Below are positions 53,125 to 61,207 of a stretch of DNA of 64,000 bases, piece by piece (position 1 is the first letter of the stretch; each line of letters opens with the position of its first letter). This DNA is from Burkholderiales bacterium. Lineage in GTDB: Bacteria; Pseudomonadota; Gammaproteobacteria; Burkholderiales; Usitatibacteraceae. The DNA lies in assembly GCA_019634955.1 (NCBI GenBank), contig JAHCAK010000015.1, forward strand, positions 1-64,000. Direction: 5' to 3'. The notes beneath the pieces are model-generated. The model saw only the letters and a program-made list of their open reading frames with translations. It searched no databases and had not been told where the DNA came from. The translations under genes were made by a program, and so were the position numbers.

Positions 53125-53385
53125 TTACCCCCCGCTCAGCGCCTGGAAGATGATGACCTCGTCGGACTCCTTCACGGGCACGTCGAGGCGCCGCGCCTCG
53201 TCCTTGTTCACCCAGACGCGGATGTGGCGCCGGATGGCGTCCTGCTCGTCGACCATGCGGAAGCGGATGCCCGGGTAGCGCCGGTCGAGGTCCGCCATCA
53301 CTTCGGCGAGCGTGGTACCCGCGGCCTCGACATCGCTGCGGCCGCCCGTGTAGGAGCGCAGTGGCGTGGGGATGAAGACCTTCAC
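53125..53385 (-). CDS. MoaD/ThiS-family ubiquitin-like protein
   Basis: 86 residues, a beta-grasp sulfur-carrier fold ending in the required Gly-Gly (FQALSGG). Pattern: KVFIPTPLRSYTGG, LAEVMADLDRRYPGIRFRM, then VPVKESDEVIIFQALSGG. MoaD/ThiS proteins are activated at the C-terminal Gly and carry sulfur for molybdopterin or thiamine, but no moaE, thiG or E1-like gene is here. GTG start overlaps the stop of the BNR-repeat gene (GTGA), a pairing that suggests a shared task. Confidence 0.88.
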   Translation of the reverse strand: MKVFIPTPLRSYTGGRSDVEAAGTTLAEVMADLDRRYPGIRFRMVDEQDAIRRHIRVWVNKDEARRLDVPVKESDEVIIFQALSGG

Positions 53386-54578
53386 CGCGGAAGCTCGACC
53401 GCCTCCACCGCGTAGATCTCCGGCAGGTGGCGCACGATGCACGACCACTTCGCGCCCTCGTCGCGGCTCGCCCAGATCTCCCCGCCCGTCGTGCCGAAGT
53501 AGACGCCCACCGGATCGTGCGCGTCCGTGCTCATGGCCTGCCGCTTCACCGTGAACCAGCCCTGGCTCTTCGGCAGCCCGGCGTCTTGCCGCTTCCAGGT
53601 GCGGCCGCCGTTGCGCGTGGCGTAGGCCGCGGGCTTGCCGCCCGGGCTCGTGCGCGGCCACACCGTGCTGCCGTCCATCGGGAACACCCACGCCGTGCCG
53701 GCGTCGCGCGGGTGCAGCACCACGGGGAAGCCCACGTCGCCCACGGACTTCGGCAGGTTGTCGCCGATGCGCTGCCACACCGTGCCCGGGCGATCCAGCC
53801 GGTAGAGGCCGCAGTGCGTCTGCTGGTAGAGCACGTCGGGTGCCGCGGGGTGCTGGCGCAGGCAGTGGGAATCGTGCCCGTACTCGGGGTACTTCTCGGG
53901 CAGGAAGTCCGCGAGCATCCCCTGGTTGAGCGGCCGCCAGCTCGCGCCTGCGTCGAGGCTCTCGAACACGCCGCCGCTCGACATGCCGAGGTAGAGGTGG
54001 CGCGGGTCGCGCGGGTCCACGTTGATCGAGTGCAGCATCGGGCCGCTGGGCGTGCCGTCCTGCTCGCCGCCCGTCCACTTCTCGTACATGGGGTGGTCGT
54101 TGAAGCCGGCGACGGAAGTCCAGGTCACGCCGTCGTCGGTCGAGCGGAAGAGCCCCTGGGGCGAGGTGCCCACGTACCAGGTCCCGGGCTCGCTCGCGTG
54201 CCCCGGCGTGATCCAGAAGTTGTGGTGCACGGCGCGCGCCCGCTGCCCCTCGCGGGCCTTCGGGAAGGCGGGGGGCTTCGCGGCCTCCTTCCACGACCGG
54301 CCCAGGTCGGTCGAGCGGAACATCGTGGGCCCGAGGTGCCCCGTGCTCGCCGCGGCGAGCATCGTGCGCCCGCCCTTCGGGCCCGGCCGCGGGTCGAGGA
54401 CGAGGTGGTGGACGATGTGGCCGAAGAACATCGGCCCGGCCACGCGCCAGGCGCGCCGCGCCTTGTCGGAGCGATAGATGAACGCCCCCTTGCGCGTCGC
54501 GACGAGCAGCGCGACCGTGCCGGTGGCGGACTTGGCGGGCTTGGCGGAACGGGATTGCGGTTTGCGGGCGGCGTTCAT
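53382..54578 (-). CDS. BNR/sialidase-like beta-propeller protein
   Basis: 398 residues without a signal peptide. Repeated Asp-box-like motifs S-x-D-x-G-x-x-W are clear: FRSTDLGRSWKE, FRSTDDGVTWTS, FESLDAGASWRP, ATRNGGRTWKR and ASRDEGAKWSC, giving a sialidase/exo-glycosidase-like propeller. The catalytic Arg triad of true sialidases is not apparent, so the enzyme name should not be assumed. Translationally coupled to the MoaD-like gene. A basic, Lys/Arg/Ser-rich first 20 residues precede the fold. Confidence 0.85.
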   Translation of the reverse strand: MNAARKPQSRSAKPAKSATGTVALLVATRKGAFIYRSDKARRAWRVAGPMFFGHIVHHLVLDPRPGPKGGRTMLAAASTGHLGPTMFRSTDLGRSWKEAAKPPAFPKAREGQRARAVHHNFWITPGHASEPGTWYVGTSPQGLFRSTDDGVTWTSVAGFNDHPMYEKWTGGEQDGTPSGPMLHSINVDPRDPRHLYLGMSSGGVFESLDAGASWRPLNQGMLADFLPEKYPEYGHDSHCLRQHPAAPDVLYQQTHCGLYRLDRPGTVWQRIGDNLPKSVGDVGFPVVLHPRDAGTAWVFPMDGSTVWPRTSPGGKPAAYATRNGGRTWKRQDAGLPKSQGWFTVKRQAMSTDAHDPVGVYFGTTGGEIWASRDEGAKWSCIVRHLPEIYAVEAVELPR

Positions 54579-54693
54579 CGGGTTCCTCCCGGGGCGGATC
54601 GGGAAGCGATGTTACACCGACCGTTACGCGGCTGTTGTCCACAACCCCGGCAGCCCGTTCCGCGGTCCGCGGCGCGGGCGATAACCTCGGCGC

Positions 54694-54984
54694 ATGAGAG
54701 TCCGGGTGAAGGCCATGCGCCGGCAGGGACGGCGCGTCTCGGAGTACGGCACGCTCGCGGGCGAGCGCTCCGCGGGCGAGCTCACGCTGCAGACGGTGGT
54801 GGGCGGCCGCGGCGCCTACGCGGTCGCGACCCTCAAGGGCGGCTCGGCCCCGAAGGACCCGGACCTGCTCCCGCCCCTTTACGAGCCTGTGCTCGTCGCC
54901 GTCGGCGGCACCGGGTTCCTGCTGCGCGGGTTCGAGTCGGCCGGGGACGCGAGCTACGTGCAGGAGTGGCACTGCGAAGTGTGA
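54694..54984 (+). CDS. Hypothetical protein, 96 residues
   Basis: Small, soluble, rich in beta-structure (ELTLQTVVGGRGAYAVATLKGG; VLVAVGGTGFLLRGFES) with a basic N-terminus and a C-terminal WHCEV. No family recognised. GATAAC at 54680-54685, eight bases before the ATG, could be a -10 for a leaderless message; no Shine-Dalgarno is present. It is convergent with kup (seven-base gap) and divergent from the BNR gene. Coding support comes from frame-consistent GC3 bias and a clean start and stop. Confidence 0.6.
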   Translation: MRVRVKAMRRQGRRVSEYGTLAGERSAGELTLQTVVGGRGAYAVATLKGGSAPKDPDLLPPLYEPVLVAVGGTGFLLRGFESAGDASYVQEWHCEV

Positions 54985-54991
54985 GGCCGTC

Positions 54992-56881
54992 TCAAAGCTG
55001 CACGCGCGTCCCCAGCTCCACCACGCGGTTCGTGGGAATGCCGAAGTAGTCGGTCGCGTTGCCGGCGTTGCGCGCCATCGCGGCGAAGGCGCGGTTGCGC
55101 CAGCGCTCCAGCAGCTTCCGGCCTTCCGCAACGGGCAGGATCTTCTCCCGCGAGAGGAAGTACGATACCTCGCCCGGATCGACCTCGAGCCCCTGCGGCC
55201 CGCACAGCTCGAGGGCGGCGGCCACGTCGGCGCGGTTCATGAAGCCGTAGCGCACCTCCACGCGCCAGCAATCGTGGCCCAGCGGCTCGCAGCGCACGCG
55301 GTCGCCGAAGGCGATCCACGGCACGTCGTGGAAGCCGACGGTGAGGAAGATGTTGCGCGCGTGCAGCGCGCGGTAGTGCTTGAGGCTGTGCAGCAGCGCG
55401 TGCGGTGTGGCGTCCGGCGTGGCGGTGAGGAACACCGCGGTGCCGGGCACCCGCTGCGGTGGCGCGAGGAAGAGCGATTCCAGGAAGGGCTCGAGAGGCA
55501 CGGAGGAGGCCTGCAACGTGCGCAGCAGCGCGGTGCGGCCGCGGCGCCAGGTGATCATGAGGCCGAAGACGCCCGCGCCGAGAAGCAGCGGGAACCACCC
55601 GCCCTCCAGCACCTTGTGCATGGCCGCCGCGAAAAACGTCGCGTCGATCGCCGCGAAGAGGCCGGTGGCGAGCGCGCACAGCCACAACGGGTAGCCCCAC
55701 TTGTAGCGGATCACGAAGAAGGTGAGGAAGGTCGTGACCAGCATCGTGCCCATGACCGCGACGCCGTAGGCCGAGGCGAGGCGGGTGGAGGAGCCGAAGC
55801 CCACGACCGCGGCCACCACCGCGGCGAGCAGGATCCAGTTCACCGCCGGCATGTAGACCTGCCCCATCGTCCTGGAGGACGTGTGCAGGATCTGCGCGCG
55901 CGGCAGGAACCCCAGCTGGATCGCCTGCCGCGTCATCGAGTAGGCGCCCGAGATCGTGGCCTGCGAGGCTATCACCGTGGCCGCCGTGGCGAGCGCCACC
56001 ATCGGGTAGAGGGCCCACGAGGGAAAAGCGAGGTAGAACGGGTTCTCCACCGCTTTCGGGTTGGCGAGCAGCAACGCCCCCTGCCCGAAGTAGTTGAGCA
56101 CCAGCGCTGGCGCGACGAGCCCGAACCAGGCCACGCGGATCGCGCGACTGCCGAAGTGGCCCATGTCCGCGTAGAGCGCCTCCGCGCCCGTCACGGCGAG
56201 CAGCACCGAGCCCAGCACGAGGAACGAGGCGAGCCCGTGCGCGGTGAGGAAGTGCAGGGCGTGCGCCGGGTCGAGGGCGCGGAGGACGGCCGGGTTTCCG
56301 GCGATGTTCCACACGCCCGCCGCCGCGAGCGCCAGGAACCACGCCGCGCACACCGGGCCAAAGAGCGCGCCCACGAGCCCCGTGCCGTGCTTCTGGATGA
56401 GGAACAGCGCGACGATGATGCCCACCGAGATGGGCACGATCCAGGGCTTGAAGGCCTCGGTGCCGACCTCCAGGCCCTCGACGGCGGAGAGCACCGAGAT
56501 CGCCGGCGTGAGCACCGCATCGCCGTAGAAGAGGGCGGCACCGAAGACGCCGGTGACGAGAAGCGCCGCGCGCAGCCGCTTCCTGCCCTCGACGGCCTCG
56601 GAGGCGAGCGCCAGCAGCGCCATGATCCCGCCCTCGCCGCGGTTGCTCGCGCGCAGCACGAGCGTCACGTACTTGAGGGACACGACCAGCATCAGCGCCC
56701 AGAAGATGCAGGACAGGCCGCCGAGGATGTTGGCTTCCACGAGCGGGATGCCGTGCGCGGGGTTGAAGGTCTCCTTCACGGCGTAGAGGGGGCTCGTGCC
56801 GATGTCGCCGTAGACGACGCCCAGCGCGAGGAGCGCGAGCGCCGCGGTCGACTGCGGCTTGCCGGTTCCTGATTCGTTCAT
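54992..56881 (-). CDS. kup: Low-affinity potassium transporter Kup
   Basis: 629 residues, about 12 membrane helices in the first 430 residues, then a cytoplasmic C-terminal domain, as in E. coli Kup/TrkD (622). Family motifs: VYGDIGTSPLYAVKETF (~19-36), EGGIMALLALAS and GDAVLTPAISVLSAVEGLE, FWALMLVVSLKYV. Takes up K+ with H+ at low pH or low turgor. Divergent from a kdpD/kdpE-type two-component system across 116 bases, which suggests that this system may control kup instead of a Kdp ATPase. Confidence 0.96.
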   Translation of the reverse strand: MNESGTGKPQSTAALALLALGVVYGDIGTSPLYAVKETFNPAHGIPLVEANILGGLSCIFWALMLVVSLKYVTLVLRASNRGEGGIMALLALASEAVEGRKRLRAALLVTGVFGAALFYGDAVLTPAISVLSAVEGLEVGTEAFKPWIVPISVGIIVALFLIQKHGTGLVGALFGPVCAAWFLALAAAGVWNIAGNPAVLRALDPAHALHFLTAHGLASFLVLGSVLLAVTGAEALYADMGHFGSRAIRVAWFGLVAPALVLNYFGQGALLLANPKAVENPFYLAFPSWALYPMVALATAATVIASQATISGAYSMTRQAIQLGFLPRAQILHTSSRTMGQVYMPAVNWILLAAVVAAVVGFGSSTRLASAYGVAVMGTMLVTTFLTFFVIRYKWGYPLWLCALATGLFAAIDATFFAAAMHKVLEGGWFPLLLGAGVFGLMITWRRGRTALLRTLQASSVPLEPFLESLFLAPPQRVPGTAVFLTATPDATPHALLHSLKHYRALHARNIFLTVGFHDVPWIAFGDRVRCEPLGHDCWRVEVRYGFMNRADVAAALELCGPQGLEVDPGEVSYFLSREKILPVAEGRKLLERWRNRAFAAMARNAGNATDYFGIPTNRVVELGTRVQL

Positions 56882-56997
56882 TAGGGGGCCTCGCGGATCG
56901 AAAGTGCCCGCAGTCTAGGGTGGCCGCGACCCCCGGCCGCGCCGCGCCGGCCCCTTTTTGATGGCATCTTTACGGGGCAGTGGCTAGAGTCGTCGCC

Positions 56998-58074
56998 ATG
57001 GACATCGCCCGCGACTGGAAGGGATACGCTGCCGCCGCCATCGCCGCGGCCGGGTGCACGCTCGCGGGGCTGGCGATGAAAGGCCGCTTCGACATCGTGA
57101 ACATCGCGATGGTGTACGTCCTCGCCGTCGTGATCATCGCCGTTCGCTACAGCCGCAGCGCGGCGATCGCGAGCGCCGCAACTTCCGTCATCGCGTTCGA
57201 CGTGGCGTTCGTGCCCCCCGAGGGCGCGTTCACCGTGAACGACGTGCAGTACCTGTTCACCTTCGCGATCATGGTCGCGGTTGCGCTCGTGATCTCCCAC
57301 CTGATGGAGAAGGGGCGGCGCGAGGAAGTGGCGCGCGCGCGCCTCGCGCTGGAGGCCGAGTCGGAGCGCATCCGCAGCACGCTGCTCGCCTCCATCACCC
57401 ACGACCTGCGGACGCCCCTCGCGGTGCTCACGGGGGCCTCGTCCACGCTCGTTGAAGGGGGCGAGCGCCTTCCGGCGGCGCAGCGGGAGGCGCTTTCGCG
57501 CAGCATCTACGGCCAGGCGAGGGACCTCTTCGACCAGGTGGAGAAGATCCTGCAGATGACGCGCCTGGAGGCCGGCAGCGTCCGGCCGGAGCGCGACTGG
57601 GCCTCGCTCGCCGAGATCGCGGGCAGCGTGCTCTCGCGCATGGGCGACCGACTGGCGACGCACCGCGTCGTGGTGGAGATGGCACCCGACCTGCCCCTCG
57701 TTCGCGTCGACGCGCCGCTCGTCGAGCAGGTGCTCGTGAACGTGCTCGACAATGCCGCGCGCCACACGCCGCCGGGCACCGTGGTGGTGCTGCGCGCGAA
57801 GCGGGCCGGAGGCGATCTCGTCGTGGCGGTGGAGGACAACGGGCCCGGGCCGGGCGAGCACGACCTGGATGGGCTTTTCGGCAAGTTCCGCGGCGGCGGC
57901 GAGGAGGGCGCGCGCGGCGGCTTCGGGCTGGGGCTCGCCATCTGCCGGGCCATCGTGGAGCTGCACGGCGGGCGCATCCGGGCGGAGGCGAACCCCGGCG
58001 GCGGCCTCGCGATCCGCTTCACCCTGCCCGTCGAAGCCTCGCCGCCGCCCCCTGTCGAGGCGGCAGGGGGCTGA
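56998..58074 (+). CDS. KdpD-like histidine kinase lacking the KdpD/USP N-terminus
   Basis: 358 residues against ~895 for E. coli KdpD. Present: four short membrane helices of a DUF4118 domain (~9-102), HisKA with LASITHDLRTPLAVLTGAS (phospho-His135) and HATPase_c with NVLDNAARHTPPGT, VEDNGPGPG and GGFGLGLAICRAIVELHGG. Absent: the N-terminal KdpD nucleotide-binding domain and the universal-stress-like domain. KdpD senses K+ limitation and turgor. ATG 56998 used; an upstream GTG at 56980 is possible. TAGAGT at 56985-56990 may be a -10. Two bases separate it from the response regulator. Confidence 0.88.
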   Translation: MDIARDWKGYAAAAIAAAGCTLAGLAMKGRFDIVNIAMVYVLAVVIIAVRYSRSAAIASAATSVIAFDVAFVPPEGAFTVNDVQYLFTFAIMVAVALVISHLMEKGRREEVARARLALEAESERIRSTLLASITHDLRTPLAVLTGASSTLVEGGERLPAAQREALSRSIYGQARDLFDQVEKILQMTRLEAGSVRPERDWASLAEIAGSVLSRMGDRLATHRVVVEMAPDLPLVRVDAPLVEQVLVNVLDNAARHTPPGTVVVLRAKRAGGDLVVAVEDNGPGPGEHDLDGLFGKFRGGGEEGARGGFGLGLAICRAIVELHGGRIRAEANPGGGLAIRFTLPVEASPPPPVEAAGG

Positions 58075-58075
58075 C

Positions 58076-58777
58076 ATGCCCGAAGCGCGCGCCACGATCC
58101 TGGTGGTCGAGGATGATCCGGAGATCCGGCGCTTCGTGTGCTCCGCGCTCGCGGCGGAGGGCCACAAGGTCGTCGAGTCCGCGAATGCGCGCCGGGGCGC
58201 CATCGACGCGACCACGCACCGGCCGGATGTCGCGATCGTCGACCTGGGCCTGCCGGACTTCGACGGCCTCGAGGTGATCCGCGGCATCCGCCGCTGGTCG
58301 CCGATGCCGGTCATCGTTCTTTCCGCGCGCTCGCGCGAGCACGCCAAGATCGAGGCCTTCGACGCGGGCGCGGACGACTACGTCACGAAGCCCTTCGGCG
58401 TGGGCGAGCTGCTCGCGCGGGTGCGCGTGGCGTTGCGCCACGCGGTGCGGCCAGCCTCCGGCGAGGGCGCGCTCCGCCTCGGCCCGTCCACGATCGACCT
58501 CGTGGCGCGGCGGGCGACGCGCGACGGCGCGGAGGTCCACCTCACGCCCACGGAGTTCCGGCTGGTGGGCTGCCTCGCGAAGCACGCCGGCATGGTGGTC
58601 TCGCACAAGCAGCTGCTGGGCGAGGTGTGGGGACCCACGCACCTCGCGGACACGCACTATCTACGCATCTACATGAAGCAGCTTCGCGACAAGCTGGAGG
58701 CCGACCCGCTGCGGCCGAGGCACTTCATCACGGAGACGGGCGTGGGATACCGCCTGCTGGCGGACGATCCGGCGTGA
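58076..58777 (+). CDS. kdpE: KdpE-like OmpR-family response regulator
   Basis: 233 residues. Receiver: ILVVEDDPEIRRFV, phospho-acceptor Asp56 (VAIVDLGLPDFDGLEVI), IVLSARSREHAKIEAFDAGADDYVTKPF in pieces, the wording typical of KdpE. Winged helix: HLTPTEFRLVGCLAKHAGMV and YLRIYMKQLRDKLEADP. Pairs with the truncated KdpD. No kdpFABC in the window, so the target promoters are unknown; kup is the nearest candidate. The last 50 bases overlap the convergent diguanylate cyclase gene. Confidence 0.93.
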   Translation: MPEARATILVVEDDPEIRRFVCSALAAEGHKVVESANARRGAIDATTHRPDVAIVDLGLPDFDGLEVIRGIRRWSPMPVIVLSARSREHAKIEAFDAGADDYVTKPFGVGELLARVRVALRHAVRPASGEGALRLGPSTIDLVARRATRDGAEVHLTPTEFRLVGCLAKHAGMVVSHKQLLGEVWGPTHLADTHYLRIYMKQLRDKLEADPLRPRHFITETGVGYRLLADDPA

Positions 58778-59957
58778 GCGTGGCCATCGCCGCGCGCACG
58801 ACATTGCGCCCCGACGCCTTCGCCTCGTAGAGCGCCTCGTCCGCGCGCCTGAGCACCGCCTCCGCGGCGATGTCGCGGCTCGCTGGCATCGTGGCCACGC
58901 CGACGCTCAGGGTGACGCGGCCGGAGGGCGAATCCTCGTGGGGAATCGCGAGGCCCTCCACGCCCTGCCGGACGTTCTCGGCCATCCGGGCGGCCGCCTC
59001 GGCAGGCATGTCGGAGTAGACGATGGCGAACTCCTCGCCGCCGTACCGCGCCGCCACGTCGCCCGAGCGGCGGGTGAATGTCTTGAGGACGCCTGCGATG
59101 CGCACGAGGCAGTCGTCGCCGGCGAGGTGGCCGTAGCGGTCGTTGAAGCGCTTGAAGTGGTCGACGTCGACCATGAGCACGGCGAAGGGGGAGCCGCGGC
59201 GCGCGGCCCGCGACCACTCGGAGGCGAGGAGGCGGTCGAAGTGCCGGCGGTTCGAGAGCCCCGTGAGCGCGTCCGTCACCGAGAGTTCCTCGAGCTTGCG
59301 GTTGGCCTCCTGCAGCTCCGCGCCTGCGCGCTCCTCGACCATCAGCACGAGCCCCATCGCGAGCAGCATCGGCATGAGGACCGCCACCATGAACGAAGCC
59401 TGCTGGACGGGGCTGCCGGAGAGGATCGACGCCATCTCGAAGGGCCCGCGCAGGGCGGCCACGATGCGGCCGGCGAAGATCAGGACGACGAGCGCGAAGC
59501 CCGCCATCAGGACGTACTGCCCGCGTCCGGGCGTCACCTTGCGGTGCTGGACGAGCGCAACCAGGATAACGAGCGCCTGCGCCGAGAACACCACGCCGGC
59601 CACGATCACGCGGACCCGGGCGTCGTCGAGAAACGCCGCGAACGCGACCGCGACCACCACGGCCGGCCCCCACAGCGCCACCAGCGGGAAGCGGCGCCCC
59701 TGGAACTGGGCGAGGCCGGCGGCGAAGAGCGCGAACGTCGCCGAGAGCGCCACGTTGGCGACGACGATCGACAGGAGATCGGGAATCGCGCCCCGCAGCA
59801 TGAAGAGGACGTAGGTCACGCCGTGCGCGGCGAGGGCGCCCGCCCAGGAGAGGAATGCCGCCATCCGCCGGTACGCCACGATCGCGAGCGCCGCCGCCAT
59901 CACGAAGCTCGCGACGGCGGTCGCGGCGAGCAGGGTGGGGACGCTCAGGCCCGTCAT
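58728..59957 (-). CDS. Membrane diguanylate cyclase (GGDEF)
   Basis: 409 residues. Six or so N-terminal membrane helices (~5-205) of an integral sensory type, then a GGDEF domain (~225-390): DALTGLSNRRHFDRLL, FAVLMVDVDHFKRFNDRYGH and active-site RYGGEEF (306-310). The inhibitory I-site RxxD is intact (Arg297-Asp300), so product feedback is expected. Makes c-di-GMP. Its ATG overlaps the chrA stop (ATGA). Overlaps convergent kdpE by 50 bases. Confidence 0.94.
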   Translation of the reverse strand: MTGLSVPTLLAATAVASFVMAAALAIVAYRRMAAFLSWAGALAAHGVTYVLFMLRGAIPDLLSIVVANVALSATFALFAAGLAQFQGRRFPLVALWGPAVVVAVAFAAFLDDARVRVIVAGVVFSAQALVILVALVQHRKVTPGRGQYVLMAGFALVVLIFAGRIVAALRGPFEMASILSGSPVQQASFMVAVLMPMLLAMGLVLMVEERAGAELQEANRKLEELSVTDALTGLSNRRHFDRLLASEWSRAARRGSPFAVLMVDVDHFKRFNDRYGHLAGDDCLVRIAGVLKTFTRRSGDVAARYGGEEFAIVYSDMPAEAAARMAENVRQGVEGLAIPHEDSPSGRVTLSVGVATMPASRDIAAEAVLRRADEALYEAKASGRNVVRAAMATLTPDRPPAGGIPRPSP

Positions 59958-61192
59958 GCGAAGGCCGCCAGCGCCCACCCGCCGGCCGCGGCGAGCACGA
60001 CCACGACCACCGGCGACACCTTGCCCACCACGAGCAGCCCGAACGCGGCGAGCGCGAGGCCGAAGTCGGCCTTCGAGCGGATGGCGCTCGTCCACACGGG
60101 GTCGTAGAGGGCCGCGGCGAGCACGCCGACGACGGCCGCGTTCACGCCCGCCATGGCGCGCTGCACGCCGTCGCGCTGGCGCAGCGCCTCCCAGTGCGGC
60201 AGCGCGCCCGCGACGAGCAGGAACGCCGGCAGGAAGATCGCGAGCAGCATCGCCGCGCCGCCCGCCCAGCCCCCGAGGGGCGAGGGCATCGCCGCACCGA
60301 GGAAGGCCGCGAAGGTGAAGAGTGGGCCGGGCACGGCCTGCGCCGCACCGTAGCCCGCGAGGAAGGTGTCGGCGCCGACCCACCCCGGCGGAACGACGCT
60401 CGACTGCAGCAGCGGCAGCACGACGTGGCCGCCGCCGAACACGAGCGAGCCGGCCTGGTAGAACGCGGAGAAGGCCGGGAGCGCAAGGGAATCGTCCATG
60501 GCCGCGAGCGCCGGCAGCAGCACGAGGAGCAGGCCGAAGGCAGCGAGGAGCACCGTGCCCGTCGTCCGGCTCACGCCGTAGTCGCGGTGCTGCAGCGCGG
60601 GCAGGTGCCCGAGCGAAAGGGCCCACCGGCCGATGAGCCCGCCGGCGACGATCACGCCGACCTGCCCCGCCGCCGTCGGCATCGCCAGCACCGCGATCGT
60701 CGCGCCGAATGCGATCGCGGCGCGCGGCCGGTCCGGGCAGAGGGAGCGCGCCATGCCCCACACCGCCTGCGCGACCACCGCCACCGCCACGACCTTGAGC
60801 CCGTGCACGGCGCCGGAGCGGGCGAGGCCTTCCCACTGCGCGATGCCGAACGCGAACAGCACGAGCGCGATCGCCGAGGGCAGCGTGAAGCCCGCCCACG
60901 CCGCGAGCGCCCCCAGCCAGCCCGCGCGGCCGAGGCCGAGGGCGATGCCGACCTGGCTGCTCGCGGGCCCGGGCAGGAAATGGCACAGCGCGACGAGGTC
61001 GGCGTAGCTCTTGTCGTCGAGCCACTTGCGGCGCTCGACGAATTCGGTGCGGAAATAGCCCAGGTGCGCGACCGGCCCGCCGAAGGAAGTGAGGCCGAGC
61101 TTCAGGAAGGCGGCGAGCACCTCCAGCGGCGAGGCGCGCTGCCCGGCGGGATGGGTCTCGCCGCTCGCGGGCGTGCCGGGATCCGGGGTCAT
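59954..61192 (-). CDS. chrA: Chromate transporter ChrA, long-chain two-domain form
   Basis: 412 residues, about 11-12 helices in two homologous halves. First half: LGLTSFGGPVAHLGYFRTEFV and FLPGPASSQVGIALG; second half: GSLVFGGGHVVLPLLQ and AVPGPLFTFAAFLG. These Gly/Pro motif pairs define the CHR family. Exports chromate. No chrB regulator is present. The stop overlaps the diguanylate cyclase ATG. Preceded by a serine-hydrolase gene (15-base gap), so part of a longer minus-strand operon. Confidence 0.94.
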   Translation of the reverse strand: MTPDPGTPASGETHPAGQRASPLEVLAAFLKLGLTSFGGPVAHLGYFRTEFVERRKWLDDKSYADLVALCHFLPGPASSQVGIALGLGRAGWLGALAAWAGFTLPSAIALVLFAFGIAQWEGLARSGAVHGLKVVAVAVVAQAVWGMARSLCPDRPRAAIAFGATIAVLAMPTAAGQVGVIVAGGLIGRWALSLGHLPALQHRDYGVSRTTGTVLLAAFGLLLVLLPALAAMDDSLALPAFSAFYQAGSLVFGGGHVVLPLLQSSVVPPGWVGADTFLAGYGAAQAVPGPLFTFAAFLGAAMPSPLGGWAGGAAMLLAIFLPAFLLVAGALPHWEALRQRDGVQRAMAGVNAAVVGVLAAALYDPVWTSAIRSKADFGLALAAFGLLVVGKVSPVVVVVLAAAGGWALAAFA

Positions 61193-61207
61193 CGGTGCGA
61201 TTCTCGC

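Noticed and set aside
54635-54643. DnaA-box-like TTGTCCACA inside GTTGTCCACAAC
   Set aside because: A single imperfect box without an AT-rich region, neighbouring boxes or dnaA/dnaN genes does not indicate an origin.
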